Origin: Prevotella sp. UBA7594
GTDB lineage: Bacteria; Bacteroidota; Bacteroidia; Bacteroidales; Bacteroidaceae
Length of the DNA: 19,096 nucleotides
Assembly: GCA_002490315.1 (NCBI GenBank)
Contig: DLKG01000035.1
Span: forward strand, 1-19,096
Direction of reading: 5' to 3'
The notes beneath the pieces are model-generated. The model was not told where the DNA came from, ran no database searches, and worked only from the letters and a program-made list of their open reading frames with translations. Both the position numbers and the translations under genes were made by a program. The stretch's first letter is position 1; the number at the start of each line of letters is the position of its first letter. Below, in pieces: positions 7,520 to 14,964 of this stretch.

Positions 7520-10500
7520 TTACTCAAAGACTTTCTTCGACGTGGCAAGCGACGGCGCGAAACGCATGGTCACGACATGCTCGCCGGTAGGCGTCTTGTA
7601 CTGTGGCAGGCAGGAGTCGCCGCCGCAGGAATGGTTGCCTATGCCGCGCTGCCAGAAGTCGAAGTGGGCGAACACCTGGCTGCTTCGCGTGAGGTCGTAG
7701 GGATGCTTGCCACCGTAGAACACGTCGTAGTTGAACTGCTTGTCGTCGTAATGAGAGAGCGAGAAGGAGAGCTGTCCCTCAACGCTCATGTCGAGCTTGA
7801 GTCCGTCGGCAGAGGAGAGAATAAGGCGGCGCAGTCCCTGGCGGTCGCCCATGGTCTGCGGAGCCGACTGCTCCTCAAACATGCGGTCGACGGTCGTCGT
7901 GTACCAGCCGAGCAGCGAGCCGCGCTGGCGGTCGATGTAGTTGGAGCGCGGACCCTTGGCGTAATAGCGCACACGCTCGAAGCCGGGAGCAAACTGCATC
8001 GTCAGTCCGACGCGGCGCGTCTCCTCCGACGAGTTGCAGAACTTGACGCGCATGTCCACCGTGCCGTCGGCGTAGATGGTGTAGAGGATGTCGTGGGTGT
8101 CCTTGCCGTTGGAGACGGAGGTCTCCACGAGCACCTTGTCGCCCTGCTTCTTGGGAGCCTTCACGAGCGTCTTCGTGCCCGTGAGTGCACCCTCCTCCTT
8201 GTTGTCGTTCTCTGCCACGCCGCCCGTGGCGCCGAGAGAGATGTTGTCGTTGGCGATGCGGCGGAAGCCGTTGAAGTCGGGGCCTGCCTCCGGCACGACA
8301 AGCTCGTGACCCTTGTATTTCCATTCCTTTACGGTGCCGTCAGCGGAGAAGGCGATGGAGAAGTCGCTGCCTTCCACCGTGTTGCCCTTCACCTTCAGCT
8401 TGCCCTTGGCGCTGACGGCAGGGAGAGAGCCGTGGGGCTGCTGCACGTAGGCAGGGTCGGCGACGGAGAAGCAGTTGGCAGCAGAGTCAGCGTCGAGGCG
8501 GAACTGCTGCGCCACCATGGAGTAGCCGCGCGGTGCCCATGAAGCGCCGGCGTTTCTTACAAGGGAGAAGGAGATGAGATGTTCCTTGCCGTCATTGGCA
8601 GGCGTCGTGTAGGGAATGTCTACCACGCACGTCTCGCCCGGCTTGCAGGCAAGTCGGCGCACGTCGCCGCTCTCTATCTTTTTGCCGTCGGCGAGCACAG
8701 TCCACTTGAGTTGGTAGCCCTCGCTGAGATCGGTGAAGGCAAACTTGTTGCGGAGCGTCAGCTTGTGGCCGCGCAGTTCAAGGAAGTCGACGTCGCGATA
8801 GACGTACTTCACCTCGTCGAGCTTCGCCGTCCACTCGCGTCCCGGCGTGATGATGCCGTTGCTCATGAAGTCGCCCTGGAAGCCGTTGTCGCCGTGGTTC
8901 ATCTTCGTGTAGTCGTAGCCGGAGGTGTAGTAGTGGAGCCCGTTCTCCGTGTTGACGAGCGGCTCGCCCGCCTTTATGCGGCGCGTGTCGTAGATGCCCT
9001 GGTCTACCCAGTCCCAGATGCAGCCGCCGACGATGCCGGAGCTTTTCTCAATGATGTCCCAGTACTCCTGGAGATTGCCGACGGCCTGTCCCATGGCGTG
9101 GGCATACTCGCAGATGAAATAAGGCTTGCCGTTGAGTCCGTCGCGCTGCTCCGCCACCTTGCTCACGACGGGGTACATGTCGGAGCCGAAGTCGGAGTAT
9201 TTCTCGCCGTGGTTGTAGCCCTCGTAGTGTACGAAAGCATCGCGTCCGGGGAGGAGGCGCTTCACGCTGTCGTAGGTGGCTTGGAAGTTCTGTCCGCCGC
9301 CCGACTCGTTGCCGAGCGACCAGAAGACGACGCTCGGATGGTTGCGGTCGCGCAGCACCATGCGCTCCGTGCGGTCTACGTAGGCAGCCTGCCACGACGG
9401 CGTGTCGGAGAGGCTCTGATTGTTGTGGCACTCCACGTCTGCCTCGTCCATGCAGTAGAGTCCGAAGTAGTCGAACATGGCGTACATCTTAGGCTGACGC
9501 GGATAGTGGGAGGTGCGCACGGTGTTGACATTGGCACGCTTCATGAGCTCCACGTCGCGGAGCATCGTCTTCACGTCGATGGCGTGGCCGAAGCGCGGAT
9601 GGATGTCCTGCGTGTTGACACCCTTGAAGAAGACGCGCTTGCCGTTGACATAGATGAGATTGCCGCGCTGCTCCACGTGGCGGAAGCCGTATTTCGTGGA
9701 GAACACCATCTCTTCCTTGCCGCCGTCGAGCTGTCGCACGATGACGGTGTAGAGTTCCGGGTGCTCCGACGACCATAGCTTCAGGTCGCGCAGTCCGTTG
9801 AAAGAGAGAGTGGTCTTCTCTTCTGCCGGCTTCGCACCGAGCTTCACGGTCTGCTGCTTCTTGGCTACGAGCTTGCCGTCGGGGTCGAGAAGCTCCACTT
9901 CGAGCGTCTTGCCCTTGGAGTCGCCCTGCGACCGCAGGGTGAGCTCCACGTTCATGCTGCCCGACCGATAGTTGTCGGCGGCATTGAGCGAGGAGGTGAT
10001 GTAATGGTCGGCGACTGCCGTCGTTGGTGTGGCTACAAGATAGACATCGCGGTGGATGCCGCCCAAATGCCACATGTCCTGGCCCTCAAGGTAGGAACCA
10101 TCCGACCAGCGGTAGACGCGCACCGACACGTTGTTCTCGCCCTTGCGCACAAGTCCGGTAACGTCAAACTCGGCGTCGGTGTTGGCGCCTTCGGAAAATC
10201 CGGCGTACTTGCCGTTGACCCACACGACGATGGCGCTGCACGCTCCGTCGAAGTGGAGCACGACGCGGCGGCCCGTCTCCCAGCCTTCAGGAAGGGAGAA
10301 CGTGCGGCGATAGGAGCCGACGGGATTCTTGTCGAAGTTGTCGTCGAACGCCTTGATGCGCGGAGGATCATTATGGAAGGGATAGCCCACATTATTATAT
10401 ACGGGCACGTCGTAGCCCGCCATCTCCCAGTTGAGCGGCACGCGTAAGTCGTCCCATGAGGAAACGTCGGCATTGTCGGCATAGAAATCCTTCTCGCCGG

Positions 10501-10846
10501 GCTTGCCCTGCTTCCAGTCGGCTGTGTAGCGGAATTTCCAATTGCCGTTGAGCGGGAGGCAGTCGGCACGCTCGGGCGCGAGCCACGGCTTTGCGAAACA
10601 CTTGTCGAGCATCATCTGCGATGTCGACGAATAGGGAATGAAGGTGGCGTGGGCAGGCAGCTTGCGGTCGGCAAACTTCGTTTCGTCCTCTACCCAGGAG
10701 TCCACCATGTCTGCCGCGTTGACTGCGGCACGCACGGCTTCCACGCGCGGCTGCTTCTTGGCAGTGCGCTGAGTCTTACGCTGTCCGTAGACGGGGCCGT
10801 TGCCGCACAATGCCGCCACAGCCGCTAACAATAGTATTCGTTTCAT
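7520..10846 (-). CDS. Secreted GH2-family beta-galactosidase (LacZ-type)
   Basis: At 1108 residues it slightly exceeds E. coli LacZ. A signal peptide (MKRILLLAAVAALCGNGPVY, first 20 residues) suggests export to the periplasm or outer surface. In order come a basic linker, the GH2 sugar-binding domain (~95-275, with PLNWEMAGYDVPVYNNVGYPF split around residues 137-157), an Ig-like domain (~280-385), the TIM barrel (~390-690) and the Bgal small-chain domain (~830-1100). The barrel has RTSHYPRQP, the acid/base Glu514 in SLGNESGGG and the nucleophile Glu580 in ICEYAHAMG, so it should be active. It should cleave terminal beta-galactosides from oligosaccharides or host or plant glycans. It heads a likely operon with the SGNH and MBOAT genes (gaps 47 and 15 bp). 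No clear -7 box is visible upstream. Confidence 0.95.
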   Translation of the reverse strand: MKRILLLAAVAALCGNGPVYGQRKTQRTAKKQPRVEAVRAAVNAADMVDSWVEDETKFADRKLPAHATFIPYSSTSQMMLDKCFAKPWLAPERADCLPLNGNWKFRYTADWKQGKPGEKDFYADNADVSSWDDLRVPLNWEMAGYDVPVYNNVGYPFHNDPPRIKAFDDNFDKNPVGSYRRTFSLPEGWETGRRVVLHFDGACSAIVVWVNGKYAGFSEGANTDAEFDVTGLVRKGENNVSVRVYRWSDGSYLEGQDMWHLGGIHRDVYLVATPTTAVADHYITSSLNAADNYRSGSMNVELTLRSQGDSKGKTLEVELLDPDGKLVAKKQQTVKLGAKPAEEKTTLSFNGLRDLKLWSSEHPELYTVIVRQLDGGKEEMVFSTKYGFRHVEQRGNLIYVNGKRVFFKGVNTQDIHPRFGHAIDVKTMLRDVELMKRANVNTVRTSHYPRQPKMYAMFDYFGLYCMDEADVECHNNQSLSDTPSWQAAYVDRTERMVLRDRNHPSVVFWSLGNESGGGQNFQATYDSVKRLLPGRDAFVHYEGYNHGEKYSDFGSDMYPVVSKVAEQRDGLNGKPYFICEYAHAMGQAVGNLQEYWDIIEKSSGIVGGCIWDWVDQGIYDTRRIKAGEPLVNTENGLHYYTSGYDYTKMNHGDNGFQGDFMSNGIITPGREWTAKLDEVKYVYRDVDFLELRGHKLTLRNKFAFTDLSEGYQLKWTVLADGKKIESGDVRRLACKPGETCVVDIPYTTPANDGKEHLISFSLVRNAGASWAPRGYSMVAQQFRLDADSAANCFSVADPAYVQQPHGSLPAVSAKGKLKVKGNTVEGSDFSIAFSADGTVKEWKYKGHELVVPEAGPDFNGFRRIANDNISLGATGGVAENDNKEEGALTGTKTLVKAPKKQGDKVLVETSVSNGKDTHDILYTIYADGTVDMRVKFCNSSEETRRVGLTMQFAPGFERVRYYAKGPRSNYIDRQRGSLLGWYTTTVDRMFEEQSAPQTMGDRQGLRRLILSSADGLKLDMSVEGQLSFSLSHYDDKQFNYDVFYGGKHPYDLTRSSQVFAHFDFWQRGIGNHSCGGDSCLPQYKTPTGEHVVTMRFAPSLATSKKVFE

Positions 10847-10922
10847 GTAATTTAGGTTTTTCGTTGCTTTAATGCTACAACACTGCCGGCTTGCCGCTTG
10901 GAAGCATCCGGCTTATACGCAA

Positions 10923-10954
10923 AAGGAGCGTATCACTAATGCGATACGCTCCTT
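10923..10954 (-). terminator. Rho-independent terminator of the tRNA-Tyr unit
   Basis: Perfect 12-bp arms (AAGGAGCGTATC at 10923-10934 and its complement at 10943-10954) enclose an 8-nt loop. On the minus strand the hairpin is followed by a short T run (TTTT at 10921-10924), just past the tRNA 3' end. It also separates the tRNA from the GH2 gene downstream. Confidence 0.85.
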
Positions 10955-10964
10955 GCATTGTTTG

Positions 10965-11046
10965 TGGGTGGTGATGGATTCGAACCACCGAAGGCATAGC
11001 CAGCAGATTTACAGTCTGCCCCATTTGGCCACTCTGGTAACCACCC
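10965..11046 (-). tRNA. tRNA-Tyr (anticodon GTA)
   Basis: On the minus strand, acceptor arms GGGTGGT and ACCACCC pair perfectly, with A as discriminator base; CCA is not encoded. The anticodon arm GCAGA-CTGTAAA-TCTGC gives anticodon GTA, hence tyrosine. A long variable arm (TGGC-TAT-GCC) is as expected for bacterial tRNA-Tyr (class II), and the T arm carries GGTTCGAATCC. It lies alone between its own promoter and terminator. Ends are set from the acceptor pairing and could shift by one base. Confidence 0.97.
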
Positions 11047-11072
11047 AACGGCTTTTGTCTTAAAAGCGAGTG

Positions 11073-11104
11073 CAAAGTTAAGAAATATTTTTCACACTGC
11101 CGAA
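11073..11104 (-). promoter_or_regulatory. Promoter of tRNA-Tyr
   Basis: Reading the minus strand, TAACTTTG at 11073-11080 is a full -7 match and TTCG at 11101-11104 is a one-mismatch -33 box with a 20-bp spacer. Transcription would begin around 11066, about 20 nt before the mature tRNA. Confidence 0.7.
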
Positions 11105-11184
11105 TTTTTTCTCTGTTTTTTTTCACTGAGCATGAAAATACCATGAAAAAACGCAACTGAATGAAAGATTTGCAGCCGCCTGAT

Positions 11185-11222
11185 GCCACGACGACCTGCG
11201 TGAGCACACAAGTCGTCGTGGC
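11185..11222. terminator. Strong hairpin after the 68-residue small gene, possible terminator
   Basis: Perfect 11-bp arms GCCACGACGAC and GTCGTCGTGGC flank an inner near-perfect 6-bp stem (TGCGTG with CACACA). It starts 39 bp past the stop of the small gene on the minus strand. There is no T run on either side, so a classical rho-independent role is not certain; it may protect the 3' end of the mRNA. Confidence 0.55.
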
Positions 11223-11260
11223 GCAGCTCTCACCGGACAAGCCTACTTGGCATTTCCTGC

Positions 11261-11467
11261 TTATTCGTTGTCGGCGTCGGCGTCGCCATACTCCCACGAG
11301 TCGAAGTATTCACGGCTGGTGGGCATGTGGGCAGCCCATGCGTTTTGTGTGCCTTCCGGAGTGATGGTGACTTTTTTACCATCCTCGTCCATGGAGCCTG
11401 CAAGGAACGACTGCATGTCCATAGATACAGAATTTATGCTTGGGGTGATGTATTCTCTCTTTTCCAT
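11261..11467 (-). CDS. Small protein with Y-x-x-P...LAGS motif, unknown function
   Basis: This 68-residue protein begins MEKREYITPSINSVSMDMQS and continues FLAGS, then an acidic, hydrophilic tail ending GDADADNE. I recognise the pattern: short Bacteroidota proteins with K/E-x-Y-x-x-P near the start and an LAGS or LAAS motif about 20 residues later, followed by a variable tail. Their function is unknown to me. There is no signal peptide or membrane span. It begins 40 bp after the secreted 614-residue protein on the same strand, so the two are likely cotranscribed, and a strong hairpin follows it. The conserved head and variable tail, with LAGS resembling a double-glycine-like site, could fit a precursor peptide, but no maturation enzyme or exporter is present here. 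Confidence 0.75.
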   Translation of the reverse strand: MEKREYITPSINSVSMDMQSFLAGSMDEDGKKVTITPEGTQNAWAAHMPTSREYFDSWEYGDADADNE

Positions 11468-11507
11468 ATTATCAATGTTCGTTTTTCTTCTATTTTTTCA
11501 TCAATGT

Positions 11508-13352
11508 TTATCTAACCACCACTTTCTTGCCGTTCTGTATGTAGATGCCGCGCTTCAGCTGCGAGAGGCTTGTACCTACACACTGGCCGTTGAGATTGTA
11601 GACGCGACTGTCGGCTACTACTGCCTCGCCGCCGTCAATCTCGCTGAGAGAGCTTACCACGCCGTCGATTTTTGCCACGAGCGACTGCGGATTGGTGCTG
11701 GAGGGCACTTCAAAGTAGGCGCGCATTCCCTTCATGACGTTGCCCGTAGTGGAAGGCTTGTAGAACTTGTCGCCGTCGCCGAGGAAGAGATTGGTGCCGT
11801 CGGTGGCGAGGGTTGTGGTGCCGTAGGTGCCTACCATATAGTAGCCGTCTGCTCCCTGGCGCGACGGTGTCGTTGACGTGATGCTGACGTCGCTGAATAT
11901 GGGGTTGACCACATTATTCGACACCTTCACAAGATAGGGCACGCCTGCCTGAATGTCCTCGTCGTTGCAGGCAGCGAAGCTCATCACCGAACCGCTGACG
12001 CCGCTGTACTTGCGCAGCTCAACGTCGGAGCCGAACTTCTCCTTCACGACGGAGTTGCTGATGGAGAATGGTACGCAGAACGTGTTCCAATAGCCCGTGC
12101 CGAGCGTGCGCTCAAGAGCCACCGTAACATTGGACGGAGTGTTGGAGAGCTGAAGGGAATTGTCTGCGCCCTCCTGGAGGTAGTTGTCTACATACGAGCC
12201 AGTCGTGATTACGGAGATGTCCTTGTAGGTGGCATAGGACTCCTGGCTGGTGCCCTCCTGATTGCTGTAGTACAATGTGTGCGAGCCTGTAGCAAAGAAC
12301 GAGGAAAGGTCGGACGAGTTGATTTTCTTCTCTCCGTTGACATAGATGCCGTCGCTCTTCACATCGAGTGTAACGGTCTTCTGGCTACCCGTGACAATGT
12401 TGGGGATGGGGAACTGATAGTCGTTGGCACTTCTGGAGCCCGTTACGCGGTCGAACCAGAGCACGTTGGTCACATTATTCTTGTTGGTTGAATAATAAAC
12501 GTGGTAGCCTGGGTATATGCTGTAATAATCTCCTGAAGAGAATCTACTGTTGCCAATAGACAGAAGATTGTAGTTGCCTGAAGATTTGGTGCAGTCGGAA
12601 AGATCCATCTCTACATGGAATGTCTGGTTGGCAAAGTCGAGAGTGGTTTCCTTCGACCACTTTTCGCCGTTGTTGCTTGATGTCTGCGACAGAAGGACGT
12701 TCTCCTGCGCCTGCGCTGCAGGAACAACTATCTGCTGGTCCTTCACGACGGACAATTCCTTGTAGATTGCGTGTGAGCGTTGACCGCCCTCACTGTTGCT
12801 GTAATAGAGCGTCTTGGAACCAGTGGCGAAGAAGTCGCTCAGGGCAGAGCTTTCAAAAAGCTTCTCGCCGTTAAGATAGACGCCGTCGCTCTTGACATCG
12901 AGAGTAACGTCGCCGGTGATGTTGCCCTTTATTTTGTATATGCCGTCATCGCTGTTAGAGCCCAATATAAGGTCTATCCACAGGGCCTTGGAGAAGGTGC
13001 CGGCGTGATGGTGCCAGTCATCCTTGCTATTCGGCGTGTAATACACATGGAAGCCGGGAGCGATAGTATAGTAAGGGGCGGGATTGGTAGAAGACGTATT
13101 AATTTGCTGGTTACCAAAAGAGATGATGGTCTCGCCGTTACCGGTACATCCATCAACATTGAAGACAGCATGGAAATAGGAGTTGGCGAAATCGAAGTTG
13201 GAGACGCTCTTGCTCCATGCAGCACCGTTGTTCGACGTGGTGGACGTGCTGATTACCGTCTTAACGAGTCCGGCTCTTGCCGTATTTGCCCCCCCGGCAA
13301 ATAAAGCGAGGGCAAATAAAAGCGCTAATTTTGAAGTAAAATGTTTTGCCAT
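11508..13352 (-). CDS. Secreted protein with two tandem repeat domains and a T9SS-like C-terminal tail
   Basis: This 614-residue protein has a signal peptide ending near TARAG (residue ~27). Two similar domains follow at about 33-203 and 219-382. Each has S-x-x-NNG-x-x-WSK, a DFAN strand, PG-[FY]-HVYY, DVKSDG-[VI]-Y-[LV]-NGEK and FFATGS-x-TLYYSN, and they are offset by 178-186 residues. They may be concanavalin/LamG-like sandwich folds, but I do not recognise the family with confidence. A region from ~415 contains GYWNTFCVPFSIS, a motif common in Prevotella surface proteins. The last 31 residues (VYNLNGQ... to GIYIQNGKKVVVR) look like a type IX secretion/surface sorting domain. It is probably cell-surface or secreted, perhaps glycan- or adhesion-related, but no catalytic motif is visible. 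It is followed by a small gene 40 bp downstream. Confidence 0.9.
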   Translation of the reverse strand: MAKHFTSKLALLFALALFAGGANTARAGLVKTVISTSTTSNNGAAWSKSVSNFDFANSYFHAVFNVDGCTGNGETIISFGNQQINTSSTNPAPYYTIAPGFHVYYTPNSKDDWHHHAGTFSKALWIDLILGSNSDDGIYKIKGNITGDVTLDVKSDGVYLNGEKLFESSALSDFFATGSKTLYYSNSEGGQRSHAIYKELSVVKDQQIVVPAAQAQENVLLSQTSSNNGEKWSKETTLDFANQTFHVEMDLSDCTKSSGNYNLLSIGNSRFSSGDYYSIYPGYHVYYSTNKNNVTNVLWFDRVTGSRSANDYQFPIPNIVTGSQKTVTLDVKSDGIYVNGEKKINSSDLSSFFATGSHTLYYSNQEGTSQESYATYKDISVITTGSYVDNYLQEGADNSLQLSNTPSNVTVALERTLGTGYWNTFCVPFSISNSVVKEKFGSDVELRKYSGVSGSVMSFAACNDEDIQAGVPYLVKVSNNVVNPIFSDVSITSTTPSRQGADGYYMVGTYGTTTLATDGTNLFLGDGDKFYKPSTTGNVMKGMRAYFEVPSSTNPQSLVAKIDGVVSSLSEIDGGEAVVADSRVYNLNGQCVGTSLSQLKRGIYIQNGKKVVVR

Positions 13353-13433
13353 AACAATAGTGTTTAAAAAGAAAGTTTAACAGTAAATTTTTATTCTCTA
13401 TATAACATTGTTTGTTCTGTCCTATATTTTGTG

Positions 13434-13441
13434 CGAAATTA
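13434..13441 (-). promoter_or_regulatory. Possible -7 element of the secreted repeat protein gene
   Basis: TAATTTCG on the minus strand is one mismatch from TAnnTTTG and lies 82 bp before the start codon in an AT-rich stretch. No clear -33 box has the right spacing. Tentative. Confidence 0.35.
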
Positions 13442-13512
13442 GAATAAATTTGTAATATCTGACACAAAACGTACAAAGTTTTAACGTTTTTTAGACAAAC
13501 GAGAATACGCAC

Positions 13513-13550
13513 AAAAAAAGGTGTCCACGAACACTATCGTCGTGGACACC
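13513..13550 (-). terminator. Rho-independent terminator of the OmpA-family gene
   Basis: A perfect 11-bp stem (GGTGTCCACGA at 13520-13530 with its complement at 13540-13550) and 9-nt loop is followed on the minus strand by seven T residues (13513-13519). It lies 46 bp past the OmpA-family stop codon. Confidence 0.93.
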
Positions 13551-13596
13551 ATATTTGCTTATGCTTGTCTTGGCAAAAGCCAAGAAGCTGAATCGT

Positions 13597-14742
13597 TTAC
13601 TCTGCAATCTTAACAGTTGCGCGGCGGTTGTAGGAAACAGGAGAGAGATCCTTTACGCCACCCTTGCCTTCTGTTGTGATCTGATCGCGGCTTACACCCA
13701 TCTTGACGAGCTCGTTGGCAACGGTCTCGGCACGACGCTCAGAGAGCTTCTGGTTGAAGGCGGCAGAACCAGTGGCGCTGTCGGCATAACCAGTAACAAC
13801 GAGGTTGGTGTTGTTCTCCTTAGCATAGTCGGCGAGCGACTGTACGTTCACGAGATCCTTCTTGGAAGCAACAGAAGCCTTGCCGATGTTGAAGAATACG
13901 GACAGAGGAGTGTTGCTGTAGCTCTTAACAACGGGAGCCGGCTCGTCCTTCTTCTGGGCGAGGAGGTTCTTCAGGCGAGCGTTCTCGGCGTTGGCGTCGT
14001 TGAGCTGTGCGTTGAGGGCGTCGATCTGAGCCTGAGAGAGAGCCTTGATGGCGTCTACGTCAGGAGTCTTGTCCCATGTAGACTTGCCGAGGTTGAAGTT
14101 GAGACCAACTTCAGCATAGAACTTGTTGTCCTTGCCTTCCCAGATGCTTGAGCTGTGGACGCGCTGTGTTGTGACGCCGTCGAAGTCGTTCTCGGCGTAG
14201 TTCCATCCGAGCTCAAGATAGAGACCGAAGTGCTTCGTGATGCGGAAGTTGTTGAGCAAACCTGCGGAGAGGTTCATGCTGTAGCAACCGTAGCTGCAGT
14301 TGCGGTTGATACCTGCGCCTACGAATGGGATGAAGTTCCACACACGTGTCGGGTTGTAGCCGCAAATCATGTTGCTGAGGTTGAAGAGCACGTTCTCGTT
14401 GAGTGTCCAGTAGTGATTGGTGTTCTTCTCCTCGCTGACAACGGTACGGCCCCAAATGCCTGTGAACTTGGTGCGCAGACCAAGACCCGGAGTGAACCAC
14501 TTGCCTACTCCTACTGAGAAGGCGGGAGCTCCACGGAATCCCTTGAACGGGCTGCGTGCCAAGCCGCTGCCGTGCTCCTCGTTAGAATAGAATGCGCTCC
14601 ACTGGCCACCGGCCTGAATAAACCAGTTGCTCCAGAAAGAATTTGTGGCAACACTGTACTTCTGTACAGGATCAGTTGTCTCCTGAGCCATTGCGCCCAT
14701 AGACAAGCCACACATTGCCAATGCAATTAATAACTTTTTCAT
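13597..14742 (-). CDS. OmpA-family outer membrane protein
   Basis: This 381-residue protein has a signal peptide ending AMAQ (residue 20), an N-terminal eight-strand-type beta-barrel (~35-220, ending EVGLNFNLGK), a heptad-rich coiled linker (~228-265, ALSQAQIDALNAQLNDANAE) and a C-terminal OmpA-like peptidoglycan-binding domain (~278-380). The last shows LVVTGYADSATGS and NQKLSERRAETVANEL; Asp321 and Arg337 match the diaminopimelate-contacting residues of the family. It would tie the outer membrane to the cell wall and is likely abundant, as such proteins are in Bacteroidota. A strong -7 box, a leader of about 130 nt and a strong terminator bracket it as a single-gene unit. Confidence 0.95.
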   Translation of the reverse strand: MKKLLIALAMCGLSMGAMAQETTDPVQKYSVATNSFWSNWFIQAGGQWSAFYSNEEHGSGLARSPFKGFRGAPAFSVGVGKWFTPGLGLRTKFTGIWGRTVVSEEKNTNHYWTLNENVLFNLSNMICGYNPTRVWNFIPFVGAGINRNCSYGCYSMNLSAGLLNNFRITKHFGLYLELGWNYAENDFDGVTTQRVHSSSIWEGKDNKFYAEVGLNFNLGKSTWDKTPDVDAIKALSQAQIDALNAQLNDANAENARLKNLLAQKKDEPAPVVKSYSNTPLSVFFNIGKASVASKKDLVNVQSLADYAKENNTNLVVTGYADSATGSAAFNQKLSERRAETVANELVKMGVSRDQITTEGKGGVKDLSPVSYNRRATVKIAE

Positions 14743-14803
14743 AACCTTTTTTATTTAACAATCAATTTTTTCTTTTTCCCGTGCGAAGAGTCGTTTGCTC
14801 CTC

Positions 14804-14816
14804 GCCTTGTGAAGGC
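14804..14816 (-). other. Small hairpin in the OmpA leader
   Basis: GCCTTCACAAGGC (minus strand) is a perfect 5-bp stem with a 3-nt loop inside the ~130-nt untranslated leader of the OmpA-family gene. It may affect mRNA stability or translation; no known riboswitch is recognised. Confidence 0.4.
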
Positions 14817-14878
14817 TCATCGATGTGCCACTCCCAACAATGTTGACAAGTGAAAGCATACGCCCCCATAATTCAGCG

Positions 14879-14909
14879 CAAAGTTAATAATAAAAACTAA
14901 ATAAGCACA
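14879..14909 (-). promoter_or_regulatory. Promoter of the OmpA-family gene
   Basis: On the minus strand TAACTTTG at 14879-14886 is a full -7 match followed by CGC. TGTG at 14906-14909 is a one-mismatch -33 box with a 19-bp spacer. Transcription would begin near 14872, giving a leader of about 130 nt. This lies just after the mutL stop codon, so OmpA has its own promoter. Confidence 0.72.
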
Positions 14910-14964
14910 CTTTTTTAAAAAAAATCTTAACTAAATGGTCTTATTTTCACCCGTTTGCGCCTTC

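Noticed and set aside
6468-7700. A 410-codon plus-strand open frame across the SGNH gene and beyond
   Set aside because: It is antisense to well-supported genes with clear SGNH and GH2 motifs. High GC and biased third positions leave long antisense frames open; its translation shows no family signature.
8579-9778. A 399-codon plus-strand open frame inside the beta-galactosidase gene
   Set aside because: It lies wholly antisense to the catalytic core of the GH2 gene, and its Val/Ala/Leu/His-rich translation is typical of antisense shadow frames.
10885-10912. Hairpin GCCGG...CCGGC in the GH2 leader as a riboswitch
   Set aside because: The stem is only 5 bp with an 18-nt loop, and no known riboswitch core is recognisable.
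10965-11046. tRNA-Tyr as an integration site for a mobile island
   Set aside because: I see no integrase, no direct repeat of the tRNA 3' end within the window, and the flanking genes look like normal chromosomal genes.
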